A stretch of 20,580 nt of DNA from DATFLS01 sp964413425 (GCA_964413425.1 CAYPST010000075.1:1-20580); one strand, 5' to 3'; counted from the stretch's first letter, positions 8,442 to 16,240 are shown. Made by a program: numbers and translations. Notes: generated by a model from the sequence alone, not told the origin.

Positions 8442-8707
8442 TGTTTAGAAAACGCCTCGCCCCGAAGGGATGCTCCGGAGTCCCAGAAGGTCCAAGGGAC
8501 TCCCCCAACGGGATCCCTCTGGGACTTCGGAGGATCCCGTTGGGGGAGTCTCTTCGAGGCTTTGGCAAAGAGATCCCGTGACGACGGGACAAAGAAAATA
8601 TACAATATATCCGTCCAAATAGCGGAATACATTGTGCTTATATCTTGTCTCCATACTAAACAGAAGCCAGGTGCCCCACCTTGTATCAGACGCATGTTTT
8701 CTAAACA
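8442..8707. repeat. Palindrome-rich element bounded by 12-bp inverted repeats (MITE-like)
   Basis: The 12-mer TGTTTAGAAAAC at 8442-8453 returns as its exact complement at 8696-8707, enclosing 266 bases with no gene. Inside is a dense nest of palindromes (see 8498-8550), plus ggagtccc/gggactcc at 8478-8503 and TCCCGT/ACGGGA around 8573-8588. Two words link it to the left terminal repeat: a 19-base stretch at 8506-8524 matches 131-149 at 16 of 19 positions, and the 12-mer GACAAAGAAAAT at 8588-8599 recurs at 4-15. No target-site duplication is clear. It sits between the PHP gene and the ABC ATPase gene and looks like a non-autonomous palindromic repeat; the mobility is inferred. Confidence 0.6.
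8498..8550. repeat. Perfect 19-bp inverted repeat (long hairpin)
   Basis: Arms 8498-8516 and 8532-8550 are exact reverse complements (GACTCCCCCAACGGGATCC), with a 15-base loop that has its own partial complementarity. Pairing continues outward with one G-T wobble and three more pairs (8494-8497 with 8551-8554). In RNA this would be one of the most stable structures in the window. The symmetrical ORFs that run through it on both strands are a by-product of the palindrome. Confidence 0.9.
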
Positions 8708-8773
8708 CTCTCATTACTCAGTATAGGATCGCCACTTGCTGAATATTTTCACCAGTCCGTTCTGAATGAGAGT
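8707..8773 (-). repeat. 9-bp inverted repeat just downstream of the ABC ATPase gene
   Basis: ACTCTCATT (8707-8715) and its complement AATGAGAGT (8765-8773) are separated by 49 bases. Three more pairs (CAG with CTG) follow inside after a 3-base bulge. The outer edge lies 16 bases past the stop of the ATPase gene at 8790. No T-run follows, so a terminator role is uncertain. Confidence 0.5.
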
Positions 8774-8789
8774 ACCAAGCATCGATATA

Positions 8790-9689
8790 TTATTCTGTCA
8801 ATGAAAGGAAATAACCTTCCAGCGAAGACCGCGGAATGACTGCGGATACGTCAATCTCCTCCTCGATCAGCGTTCTGGTGATATCCGAGAGTTGATCGGA
8901 CCGGACCCGCACCTTGATGACTCCGTTCACAACCTGCAGGCCGTCACTGAATCCGGACCTGTGCAGCACCTGCTCGGCCCTGCCAACCGGTGCGGCTCTG
9001 ATTTCGGTGGTGAACAGATCGGTCTGCCGGATTAACTCATCCGTCTTCCCAGTGATAAGAAGCCACCCCCGGTTGATGATAGCCAGGTTCGTGCAGACCT
9101 GTTCAACCTCATACAGCAGATGCGAGGATAAAAAGATGGTCATTCCGCTCTTCGCCAGCTCCCGGATAAGTTCCCGCACCTCCCGCATTCCCCGGGGATC
9201 CAGTCCGGCGGTGGGTTCATCCAGGACCAGCAGGGCAGGCTGGCTCAGCAGGGCCTGGGCGATCCCCAGGCGCTGTTTCATCCCATGGGAATAGGATTTC
9301 ACCCGGTCTCCGCCCCTATCCGCCAATCCCACCAGCTCCAGAACCTCCCCAATCCGGTGCCGGGGCACCTGCTCCAGATTCGCCAGCATCCGCAGATTCG
9401 TGCGCGCCGACAGGTTTTCGTAGAAGTCCGGAGTCTCAATCAACGCCCCGACACCCGGCAATGCCTTGTTTCGTAAGTCGGTAACCGATTTACCAAAAAT
9501 ACGGACGTCTCCCGCATCCGGACGAATCAGGGCGAGAATAAGCCGGATGGTCGTGGATTTGCCTGCACCGTTCGGCCCCAGGAAACCGAAGACCTCCCCT
9601 TGATGAACCTCGAACGATAAATCGTCCACCGCTTTCCGTTTTCGAAAAGTCTTGGTGAGATGCTGTATTTGAAGGATAGGCTCGCTCAC
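8790..9689 (-). CDS. ABC transporter ATP-binding protein without an adjacent permease
   Basis: This 299-residue cytoplasmic ATPase belongs to the CcmA/BcrA-like exporter group. Visible motifs are Walker A GPNGAGKST (38-46), the Q-loop region GALIETPDFY (81-90, with Glu as is common in this group), signature YSHGMKQRLG (133-142), Walker B LLVLDEPTAGLD (153-164) and the switch histidine in LSSH (187-190). A C-terminal regulatory-type domain (about 215-299) follows. I chose GTG 9689 because homologues begin just before PILQIQHLTKTF. An in-frame ATG at 9767 would add 26 residues that begin inside the 21-bp repeat array and do not resemble the family. No ribosome site is clear at either start. A membrane partner would be expected next to it, but downstream is the palindromic block and upstream the scaffold gap, so the permease may be encoded elsewhere or lost in the gap. 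Confidence 0.85.
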   Translation of the reverse strand: MSEPILQIQHLTKTFRKRKAVDDLSFEVHQGEVFGFLGPNGAGKSTTIRLILALIRPDAGDVRIFGKSVTDLRNKALPGVGALIETPDFYENLSARTNLRMLANLEQVPRHRIGEVLELVGLADRGGDRVKSYSHGMKQRLGIAQALLSQPALLVLDEPTAGLDPRGMREVRELIRELAKSGMTIFLSSHLLYEVEQVCTNLAIINRGWLLITGKTDELIRQTDLFTTEIRAAPVGRAEQVLHRSGFSDGLQVVNGVIKVRVRSDQLSDITRTLIEEEIDVSAVIPRSSLEGYFLSLTE

Positions 9690-9752
9690 GAGGTACAATC
9701 TATGGCAGCCGCCGGGATAAGTAAAGACGAATATGCATGAGTAAATACCACA

Positions 9753-9920
9753 CATATGAAGCTTCATTTGTCAAATATGAGGCTTCATCTGCCGTATATC
9801 ACGCGTTACCTGTCGCATATCACGTGTGATCTGTCGCATGTGACGCGTGATTTGTCGCATGTGACGCGTGATTTGTCGCATGTGACGCGTGATTTGTCGC
9901 ATAGGATTTGTTATTTGCAA
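9753..9920. repeat. Eight 21-bp tandem repeats upstream of the ABC ATPase gene
   Basis: Eight contiguous 21-base units run without spacers. Units 5-7 (9837-9899) are identical, CATGTGACGCGTGATTTGTCG. Units 3-4 are close variants and units 1, 2 and 8 are diverged, as expected for an array that grew from its middle. Unit 1 contains the perfect palindrome ATGAAGCTTCAT. A period of 21 equals two helical turns, so any bound protein would sit on one face. It is also seven codons: the minus strand reads MRQITRH three times, then MRQITRD, MRQVTRD and IRQMKPH, ending at a TGA in unit 1. It is not CRISPR. Binding sites or a simple repeat are both possible. Confidence 0.9.
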
Positions 9921-9939
9921 TAAATGAAAACTTCCTCAC

Positions 9940-9994
9940 CCTGCTTCCCGGGACAGAACCTCATATCTGCCAGTTCCCACAGACACGCCTCCCA
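9940..9994. repeat. Left copy of the 55-base repeat flanking the scaffold gap
   Basis: These 55 bases, ending at the first N, are identical to 10095-10149, which begins right after the last N. A length of exactly 55 equals a common assembly k-mer, so the two contigs probably overlap here and the duplication is artificial. Confidence 0.95.
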
Positions 9995-10094
9995 NNNNNN
10001 NNNNNNNNNNNNNNNNNNNNNNNNNNNNNNNNNNNNNNNNNNNNNNNNNNNNNNNNNNNNNNNNNNNNNNNNNNNNNNNNNNNNNNNNNNNNNN
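9995..10094. other. Scaffold gap of 100 N
   Basis: There are exactly 100 ambiguous bases, the usual placeholder for a gap of unknown size. Because identical 55-mers flank it, the true gap may be zero, or a collapsed tandem repeat. Linkage between the ATPase side and the glycosidase side depends on this join. Confidence 0.98.
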
Positions 10095-10149
10095 CCTGCT
10101 TCCCGGGACAGAACCTCATATCTGCCAGTTCCCACAGACACGCCTCCCA
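10095..10149. repeat. Right copy of the 55-base repeat flanking the scaffold gap
   Basis: It is identical to 9940-9994. The sequence reads on smoothly if one copy and the N block are removed. Confidence 0.95.
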
Positions 10150-10180
10150 ACGTGCGGCTCCAGTCTGTCATCAACCCAGG

Positions 10181-10469
10181 TGTCATCCCGAACCCTCGTT
10201 ATTCAGGGTGAGGGATCTCTCCCGGGGATACAGGGGCTCGACTTCATGACTCCCTGCGAAGACGATACCTCCGGTCGGTTTCCGATCACGTCTCCCACCC
10301 ACAGGAACAGATTCCTCCAACCTGCCGCCGGCAGGTTCTCGGAATGACGAATATCGAATGATGAATCACGAACCGCAGAAGTCCCTTCCCGTCCCCCCTG
10401 GGGTGGCGACGGGGGCACTTCGACATTCGGCGTTCGATATTCTGCGGTTCGACATTCAAGGGAATGACA
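10181..10469. repeat. TGTCAT-bounded palindromic dispersed-repeat element
   Basis: The block starts TGTCATCCCG and ends with the imperfect complement GGGAATGACA. It resembles the TGTCATTCCGA...GGAATGACA intergenic repeats of many environmental bacterial genomes, including the phrase TTCAGGGTGAGGGATCT. Inside are an 8-bp stem with a 3-base loop (10319-10337), a CCCGTC/GACGGG stem (10388-10413) and matching AT-rich arms built from GAATATCGAA- and ACCGCAGAA-like words (about 10345-10380 and 10421-10457). It has no credible ORF. The element limits are my inference from the terminal words. Confidence 0.55.
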
Positions 10470-10704
10470 TCATATAATTCCTTCTCCGAAATGGCGCCTC
10501 CTTCCCCGCCTCCTCACGCACGGCTTCAACATCCAGCCAGGGATTTCATCCCGAATTCCCTGATATCTATTGAGTGCTGTCAGGTCCCTATTCGCTCTGT
10601 CCCATCCGCCGCGACAGATGTGATGTTGTTGACCGTTGGTTATCGGGGTGGGACACTTGCCGGGTTTCCGCGGTGCTCCGAACCTGCCTGCCCGTCGAAG
10701 TCGA
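10470..10704. other. Non-coding stretch downstream of the glycosidase-like gene
   Basis: I see no gene. A 9-bp arm with one mismatch (10599-10607 against 10646-10654) flanks a 38-base loop and may form a 3'-end structure for the gene ending at 10705. The overlapping plus-strand ORFs are proline/serine-rich and look non-coding. Confidence 0.4.
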
Positions 10705-12588
10705 CTACCACTCCGCCTGCTTCACCAACACCACCCAATCCTCTCCGGGAGTATGCGGGGGAGGACCAAGTGTTGCGGAATCCCCGCCCTGTACGGGTCT
10801 GCCCTCTCCTTCAAACGCACCGGTCCGCGGATTATACCACTGCAGTGTGAACGCATCCTCCGTATCCCGGAGATCCAGAAATCCGGTGGAATCGGCACGG
10901 GGCAGGTACACGGCATAGACTGTCCCAGAGAGTGCAAGCACCTGTGCACCCATCCGGGTGGTTGTACCACCCCCTGTTCCCACCGGAATAGTGCTCTCAC
11001 CGGTGACCAGTTCATCTGCGGGGATCATCTCGGGGAAAGGCAAGTGTTCCTGCATAAACCCTCGGGCATACCAGAGATACTTCCATAAATTTTCACGCTC
11101 GGGAGTTTTGAAATTATCCACACTCAGGAATCCCTCCAGAATAAATTCGATCATTCCGCCGGAAAGATAAGTGGGCCAGATCTTCTGCTTGCGGTGCAGT
11201 GTCGCATTGTCCACCGGAATCCAGGACTCGTTGGTGCCCACGTCAACCGTGAATTCATCCATGGAAGCAGGCACCGGTTTTCCCGCCCGGGCGGTCGCCC
11301 GCCGAAAGCCTTCCGTAACCTGATCGATGCGCCGCTGGTTTAACTGGACGGATGTCATATTGAATAAACTGTCTCCGAAGGTGAAGGAGAGCTGCTCCAG
11401 CGGATTCCCGGCGGAATGGACGGCAATCGGGTGATCATAGGGATCTGTGGATTGAATGTACTCCGCAAACTCCCGGACGCGGTGCGGACCGAAATCGAAA
11501 TCCAGATTATACTCCTCGCTGAGATTCCATTCCAGCGCCAGGTGATGGCCGAACCGGGCGATGATCTCCCGATAATACAGCTTCCGTTCGGTCCCCAGTT
11601 CGCCGTCATCCAGCTCTCGCTTGTTGGCCTCTTCCGCTTCGTTGAAGACGAAGTGCAGGAAAATGCCCTTTCGCTGGGCATGATCGAACACAGTTTCCCA
11701 CTGGCGGAGTTTACTGTTATCATAGTGCAGATTGTCATTGCTGATGCTCCCTTCCGGATCCGGGGTGCCTGCCCAGGGAAAGACATCCTTGCCGTCTCCC
11801 CCGATATTCATGACCAGAAAGTAGATGGAATTCACCTGCCGGGAAGCGAGATAATTCAGCGCACCGATGATCCCCTTCCCTGCGCCGTTTTCCCAGTCCG
11901 GATCGCCTGGCTGCCAGTCTTCAATATGAGGGGCATAAGTGTGCAAACTCGGTGTAATATCCAGCCCGTCAAACTGTGTCAGATTCTCTGTGGTGTTATC
12001 GAATCCCACATATCCCAGAAAATTCTCCGGCGAGTCAGTCCCGCCTTTCAGCCAGTAATCTCCGTCCCGGAACTTCAGATAATAGTCGCCCACATATTCC
12101 AGACGTCCCCATTTCAGGAATCCGGGCGCCGCGGTATCTAATGCGGACACCGTGAACTCGCCGTGCGTTCCATGGAAACCCACAGGGTCTCCGTCATCAA
12201 ACAGGCTCACCGCGATTTCGTCGCCTCGGTGAAATGCGGCTTCATAGCTCCAGACGCCGTCTTGATCCGGTGTAAAGCGCACCCGCCAGATATTCCCCTT
12301 TTCTCCTCCGGTGCCATCACCGGCAAAGAACCCAGGAACATTATACTCCTGACCTGCGGGTCCGGTAAACAGTACCTGGAGCCGGTAATCCAGGAACGGA
12401 TTGGGCATGGTGTCGGTTTCGGTTGTCTCCGGTCCCTGAAAATCCAGGGTAACGGTGTGCCACTTCCTCAATTCACCGGAGATACGGGCCTGCGGCTGTT
12501 TTCCGGAACAGGATAAAAACACGGAATAAGAGAACAGGAAAAGCAGCAATGTCCCAGTGATAAGATGAGCTGTTCGTCGTACAGTCAT
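10705..12588 (-). CDS. DUF5060/DUF4038-type glycoside hydrolase-like lipoprotein
   Basis: The 627-residue protein has three parts. An N-terminal Ig-like DUF5060-type domain spans about 40-150 (WHTVTLDFQGPE, then FTPDQDGVWSYEAAF). A TIM-barrel of DUF4038 type spans about 165-510, with LKGGTDSPENFL, IYFLVMNIGGDGKDVFPWAG, LEWNLSEEY (352-360, candidate catalytic acid Glu358) and MDEFTVD (443-449, candidate partner Glu445). A C-terminal sandwich resembling the putative collagen-binding domain ends with WYNPRTG and DWVVLVK. A hydrophobic N-terminus ends at FLSC (Cys27), a loose lipobox, so a surface or periplasmic lipoprotein is likely. Related proteins include glycosidases acting on plant or bacterial polysaccharides; this substrate is unknown. 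AGGAGGG five bases before ATG 12588 sets the start. It follows the tricorn gene by 86 bases and may share its transcript. Confidence 0.83.
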   Translation of the reverse strand: MTVRRTAHLITGTLLLFLFSYSVFLSCSGKQPQARISGELRKWHTVTLDFQGPETTETDTMPNPFLDYRLQVLFTGPAGQEYNVPGFFAGDGTGGEKGNIWRVRFTPDQDGVWSYEAAFHRGDEIAVSLFDDGDPVGFHGTHGEFTVSALDTAAPGFLKWGRLEYVGDYYLKFRDGDYWLKGGTDSPENFLGYVGFDNTTENLTQFDGLDITPSLHTYAPHIEDWQPGDPDWENGAGKGIIGALNYLASRQVNSIYFLVMNIGGDGKDVFPWAGTPDPEGSISNDNLHYDNSKLRQWETVFDHAQRKGIFLHFVFNEAEEANKRELDDGELGTERKLYYREIIARFGHHLALEWNLSEEYNLDFDFGPHRVREFAEYIQSTDPYDHPIAVHSAGNPLEQLSFTFGDSLFNMTSVQLNQRRIDQVTEGFRRATARAGKPVPASMDEFTVDVGTNESWIPVDNATLHRKQKIWPTYLSGGMIEFILEGFLSVDNFKTPERENLWKYLWYARGFMQEHLPFPEMIPADELVTGESTIPVGTGGGTTTRMGAQVLALSGTVYAVYLPRADSTGFLDLRDTEDAFTLQWYNPRTGAFEGEGRPVQGGDSATLGPPPHTPGEDWVVLVKQAEW

Positions 12589-12674
12589 AATTACCCTCCT
12601 GTGCAAATGGCGATAATATTTATGAGCATGAAACTCGCCCGGAGAACAACTTGCTCAATCAAAGCTATTCACTC

Positions 12675-15600
12675 TTATCGGCTGCGATCTTCATAAGCCG
12701 GCCGTTCCGGTTTCGCCGGGGGATTTTGTTGTATCCGGTTCATCACCTCTTCAATGGCCCGCTCCAGCTGAACGTCGGTGCCACGGGAGAGTTGGCCGGG
12801 GTCTTCCGGCACCAGGATGTCCGGCTCCACACCGTGTCCCTCGGCAAACCAGGTGCCGTCGGGATCATACATCCGGAAAGTGGGGACGGTCATTCCTCCA
12901 CCGTCAATGAACGGCGGGGCACCGGTTATTCCGATGAGCCCGCCCCAGGTGCGGGTGCCGATTAAGGGTCCCAGTCCCCGTTTACGGAAGAAGTCCGGAA
13001 AGGCATCTCCGCCGGATCCGCTCCAGCCGTTGATGAGCATCACCTTGGGACCAAAGTGCCCCACCGGAGGCCACTGCCAGTCTCTTCCGTGCCGAACCGC
13101 CCAGAACGCCAGCGGCGGCCGGTCCAGTAATTCGACAAACCGGTCCGGAATCTGTCCGCCGCTGTTAAACCGCTCGTCGATGATCAGGCCCTCTCTGGGA
13201 AACTGCGCTGTGAATTGCCGTACCAGTTCGTTCTGGGCATCGACACCCGTGCTGCGGACATAGATATATCCCACCCGGCCGTTGGTGGCTTCTTCCACCC
13301 GCCGGCGGCTGGATTCAATCCAGGCCAGATGCCGGAGCCTGGTTTCGCTGGTCATCGTTTCAACAATGACCTTGCGGGCACCATCCATGACGGGACTATC
13401 ATTCACGGTTAATTCCACGGTTTTTCCGGCCAGCCCCTCGAAAGGAGCCCAGGGATCCTGTGACACATCGAGCGGCCTTCCGTTCACAGCAAGAATGTAG
13501 TCGCCTTCTTCCACGTCCACATCCGGCATAGCAAGAGGTGAGCGTACCTCCGCATCCCAGGGTGCGCCTTCAATTATTTTGGCGATCCGGTAGGCGCCAC
13601 GATTCACTTCCCAGTCCACGCCAAGATATCCCACACCGCGTTCTTCCGCTTCCCCGGTGTCGCCGCCACCACGATAGGTATGGGAGGCATTCAGTTCCGC
13701 AATCAGTTCACCGATGACATAATTCACGTCCCACCGGGTGAAGCAGTCGTCGATAAGTTTGCCGTAGCGTTCACGCATAGCCTGCCAATCCACACCGTGC
13801 ATATTGGGATCATAAAAATAGTCCCGCTGCAGCCGCCAGGCGTCATTGAAAATCTGATGCCATTCCGCTCTGGGGTCCACGGTCATTTCCAGCTCGCCGG
13901 TCGGTACGGGTTTTTCCAGAGATTGCCCGGAGGCGATATCTGTGATATACAAGGCGCCATTATCAACAACTAACAACTTTTCCCGGTTCGCCGAAACCAT
14001 ATAATCGTCGGCATCTTCAACAATGATCTGCTCTTCGCGTTCTTCCAGATCGAAATAGACAATAGGTTTCTGCTCCTCTCCCGAACCGGTGCGAGGCATC
14101 CTGTGGTAAATGACCTTGCCGCTTACGGCATTCACATTGTTGTAATTGCCGGGTTTGGGTGGTAAAACGGTTACCCGCTGCTCAAAACCCTCCGGATTAA
14201 TTGCAACCGGCTGTGCTTCAGCGTCCGTTTCTTCCCCATCATTGCCATTCTCCTGCTCCTCTTCTTCATCCGCTTCCGTCTCTACTTCATCATTTCGCGG
14301 AGCCAGGGGTGAAGGAACATCATCACGAAGGGACACCGCCACGACCTGCGTGGTATTCGGATAGATGAATGAATTGTCCACATCACTATATGAAGGACTG
14401 AAGTGGCGATTGGAAAGATAGTACAGATACTTGCCATCCGGATCGAACGCCGGGATGGCATCATCATAATATCCGGACGTGACCTGGTGCCGCTGGTTTG
14501 CATCGGTGTCGTATAAAAAGATCGCCCCGTGCTGGTTCTCCAGTCCGCGGTGATACGCCAGCCAGCGGCTGTCTGCCGACCAGCTCACAGTGAAATTTTC
14601 CAGAGCACCGTGATACATCCAGAGGGCCTGGTCAACTTCGACTGTCTGATCCTCTTCCATATTATAAATCCGGATGATCATCGCCTGGTCAATGAACGCC
14701 AGTTTCTTGCTGTCCGGAGACCAGTACGGCTGATATTGAAATCCGGCACCATACGATGTCAGTCGCTGTTCTTCCCGGGGATTTTTTAGGTTTCGGAGGG
14801 CGAGCTCATATTCGCCGGTTCGGTCGCTCCAGTACACCACCTTTTTTCCATCAGGGGACCATGCGGGGGTCCGCTCTGCGACTCCGGAACTCCGGGTTAA
14901 ATTTTCGATGTATCCGTGCTCAACCGGGAGGGAAAACACGTCGCCCCGGGCTTCCACCAGGACTCGTTTCCCGTTGGGCGCTACCCACGCGTGCCGAATA
15001 TGATCCTTGACATTTTCGGTATGCGGTTTCAGTGCCACCTTGTCCGTGACTACGTTCACCTCCACGGCATGATGTTCCTCGGACGGAAGTGCCAACAGAT
15101 AGAGCTGTCCTCCGGCTTCGAATACGATATCCGTCGGTCCGATGGCCGGGAAGTGAATATCGTAATCTTCGAAATGAGTCACCTGTCTGAACTCCTGCGT
15201 AGCTTGATCATAAGCCCAAATATTATATCGTTTGTTCGGTCCCCGGTCCGAAAGAAAATACAGGGTCTCTTCATACCACATGGGGTGCATATCATTTGCC
15301 GGGTGATCGGTGATATTTTGTGAGGTCTGATTGCGTAAATCAAAGAACCAGATATCCGGCGCCATTCCTCCCCGGTACCGCTTCCAGGTCCGGAACGCCC
15401 GTGATATCGGCATAAACGCCAGCGTATTTCCATCAGGAGAAATCGCACCGAACTCCCCATACGGAACCGGCAGTTTGTCAGGCAACCCTCCCTCTGCGGG
15501 CGCAAGATAAAACTGGTTATAGCGCTGGCGTCCGCTTTCCATGGAGGAGGCATAGAGGACGCTGCTGCCGTCCGGATGCCAGTCGACGATACGATCGCCC

Positions 15601-15926
15601 ATGCCGTGATGGGTCAGGCGCGTTGGCGTCCCGCCCAGAACAGGAATTGCATAGACATCCGTGTTGCCGTCGTAATTTCCGCTGAAGGCAATGGTGCTGC
15701 CGTCGGGTGAAAATCGGGGAAACATCTCCTGTCCTTCTGGTGAGCTGAGACGGTGAGCGGTTCCACCGTCTCTGGCGACTACCCAGATATCACCTGCATA
15801 GACAAAAGTGATATGTGATCGGGATACATCCGGGTACCGCAGCATCCGGGCATCCACCTGGGCCTGGAGATTCCCGGCGGTGAGCAGCAGTCCAATCCCA
15901 AGCAGAAACATGCATAAGCGACGCAT
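12675..15926 (-). CDS. Exported tricorn-type protease (S41 family)
   Basis: The 1083-residue protein has the tricorn layout. After a signal peptide (1-22) come two propeller regions of TolB/PD40-like blades (about 30-300 and 305-540, with repeated FSPDG/WSPDG motifs). A core domain follows about 685-760, a PDZ domain about 765-855 and the S41 protease domain about 865-1065. Catalytic residues that fit the archaeal enzyme are His749 (LNASHTYRGGG), Ser971 (NGWSGSGGDAF) and Glu1029 (FAEGHGVEPD). Archaeal tricorn trims proteasome peptides in the cytosol; the signal peptide here implies peptide breakdown in the periplasm. A strongly acidic linker (about 546-570, rich in E and D) separates the propellers from the rest. 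GGGAGGG four bases before ATG 15926 fixes the start. A good promoter lies about 125 bases upstream. Confidence 0.92.
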   Translation of the reverse strand: MRRLCMFLLGIGLLLTAGNLQAQVDARMLRYPDVSRSHITFVYAGDIWVVARDGGTAHRLSSPEGQEMFPRFSPDGSTIAFSGNYDGNTDVYAIPVLGGTPTRLTHHGMGDRIVDWHPDGSSVLYASSMESGRQRYNQFYLAPAEGGLPDKLPVPYGEFGAISPDGNTLAFMPISRAFRTWKRYRGGMAPDIWFFDLRNQTSQNITDHPANDMHPMWYEETLYFLSDRGPNKRYNIWAYDQATQEFRQVTHFEDYDIHFPAIGPTDIVFEAGGQLYLLALPSEEHHAVEVNVVTDKVALKPHTENVKDHIRHAWVAPNGKRVLVEARGDVFSLPVEHGYIENLTRSSGVAERTPAWSPDGKKVVYWSDRTGEYELALRNLKNPREEQRLTSYGAGFQYQPYWSPDSKKLAFIDQAMIIRIYNMEEDQTVEVDQALWMYHGALENFTVSWSADSRWLAYHRGLENQHGAIFLYDTDANQRHQVTSGYYDDAIPAFDPDGKYLYYLSNRHFSPSYSDVDNSFIYPNTTQVVAVSLRDDVPSPLAPRNDEVETEADEEEEQENGNDGEETDAEAQPVAINPEGFEQRVTVLPPKPGNYNNVNAVSGKVIYHRMPRTGSGEEQKPIVYFDLEEREEQIIVEDADDYMVSANREKLLVVDNGALYITDIASGQSLEKPVPTGELEMTVDPRAEWHQIFNDAWRLQRDYFYDPNMHGVDWQAMRERYGKLIDDCFTRWDVNYVIGELIAELNASHTYRGGGDTGEAEERGVGYLGVDWEVNRGAYRIAKIIEGAPWDAEVRSPLAMPDVDVEEGDYILAVNGRPLDVSQDPWAPFEGLAGKTVELTVNDSPVMDGARKVIVETMTSETRLRHLAWIESSRRRVEEATNGRVGYIYVRSTGVDAQNELVRQFTAQFPREGLIIDERFNSGGQIPDRFVELLDRPPLAFWAVRHGRDWQWPPVGHFGPKVMLINGWSGSGGDAFPDFFRKRGLGPLIGTRTWGGLIGITGAPPFIDGGGMTVPTFRMYDPDGTWFAEGHGVEPDILVPEDPGQLSRGTDVQLERAIEEVMNRIQQNPPAKPERPAYEDRSR

Positions 15927-16050
15927 AAGACCCTCCCTGAACGATGTTTATTCAATGCGTAGTAAGCGTAGTAAAGCGAGTGTGAATAGTATTAGATTTG
16001 ATATCAGAGTAACCAAGATGTCGGTTCCATGTCACAGGATTAATACATTT

Positions 16051-16079
16051 AGTATAGAAAATACCCATACTAAAACCAA
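16051..16079 (-). promoter_or_regulatory. Predicted sigma70-type promoter for the tricorn gene
   Basis: On the minus strand TTGGTT (16079-16074) and TATACT (16056-16051) are 17 bases apart. The -10 word is the same as in the predicted PHP promoter. Transcription would start about 120 bases before ATG 15926. Confidence 0.45.
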
Positions 16080-16080
16080 C

Positions 16081-16131
16081 AGGAGAGTTGGGAGCCTGTC
16101 ACTGTATTCTGTGACTTGCCCGGCATCTCCT
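16081..16131. promoter_or_regulatory. Nested dyad next to the tricorn promoter, possible operator
   Basis: AGGAGA (16081-16086) and TCTCCT (16126-16131) surround GTCAC (16098-16102) and GTGAC (16111-16115). Both dyads have nearly the same centre (16106), two bases beyond the predicted -35. The symmetry suggests a dimeric regulator site or an RNA structure; no regulator gene is nearby. Confidence 0.3.
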
Positions 16132-16240
16132 GGCTGTGTCGAAGGAACATCTCATGTCCATATCCCCGGAGTGATCCTGTTTTTGCACCTGATACGCAAT
16201 CAGCCGGTTCGACAGCATTACCGGAATATAGAGTATCAGC

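Larger units (their letters stand above)
15927..16240. other. Regulatory-looking spacer between the membrane protein and tricorn genes
   Basis: This 314-base spacer has no gene. From right to left it holds a stem-loop one base past the membrane-protein stop (16189-16195 with 16233-16239, and an inner CCGGT/ACCGG stem), a nested dyad (16081-16131) and a promoter-like pair (16051-16079). A second, weaker pair is TTGGTT 16016-16011 and TAATAC 15994-15989, with 16 bases between. Confidence 0.5.

Noticed and set aside
8113..8592. Minus-strand ORF (159 codons) running through the palindromic block into the PHP gene
   Set aside because: Its first half is translated hairpin repeats, rich in R, P, S and G, and its second half overlaps the PHP coding region in another frame.
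9753..9920. CRISPR array
   Set aside because: The 21-bp units are contiguous, with no spacers, and no cas genes are present.
9908..10249. ORFs spanning the N block
   Set aside because: They are created by translating Ns and the duplicated 55-mer.
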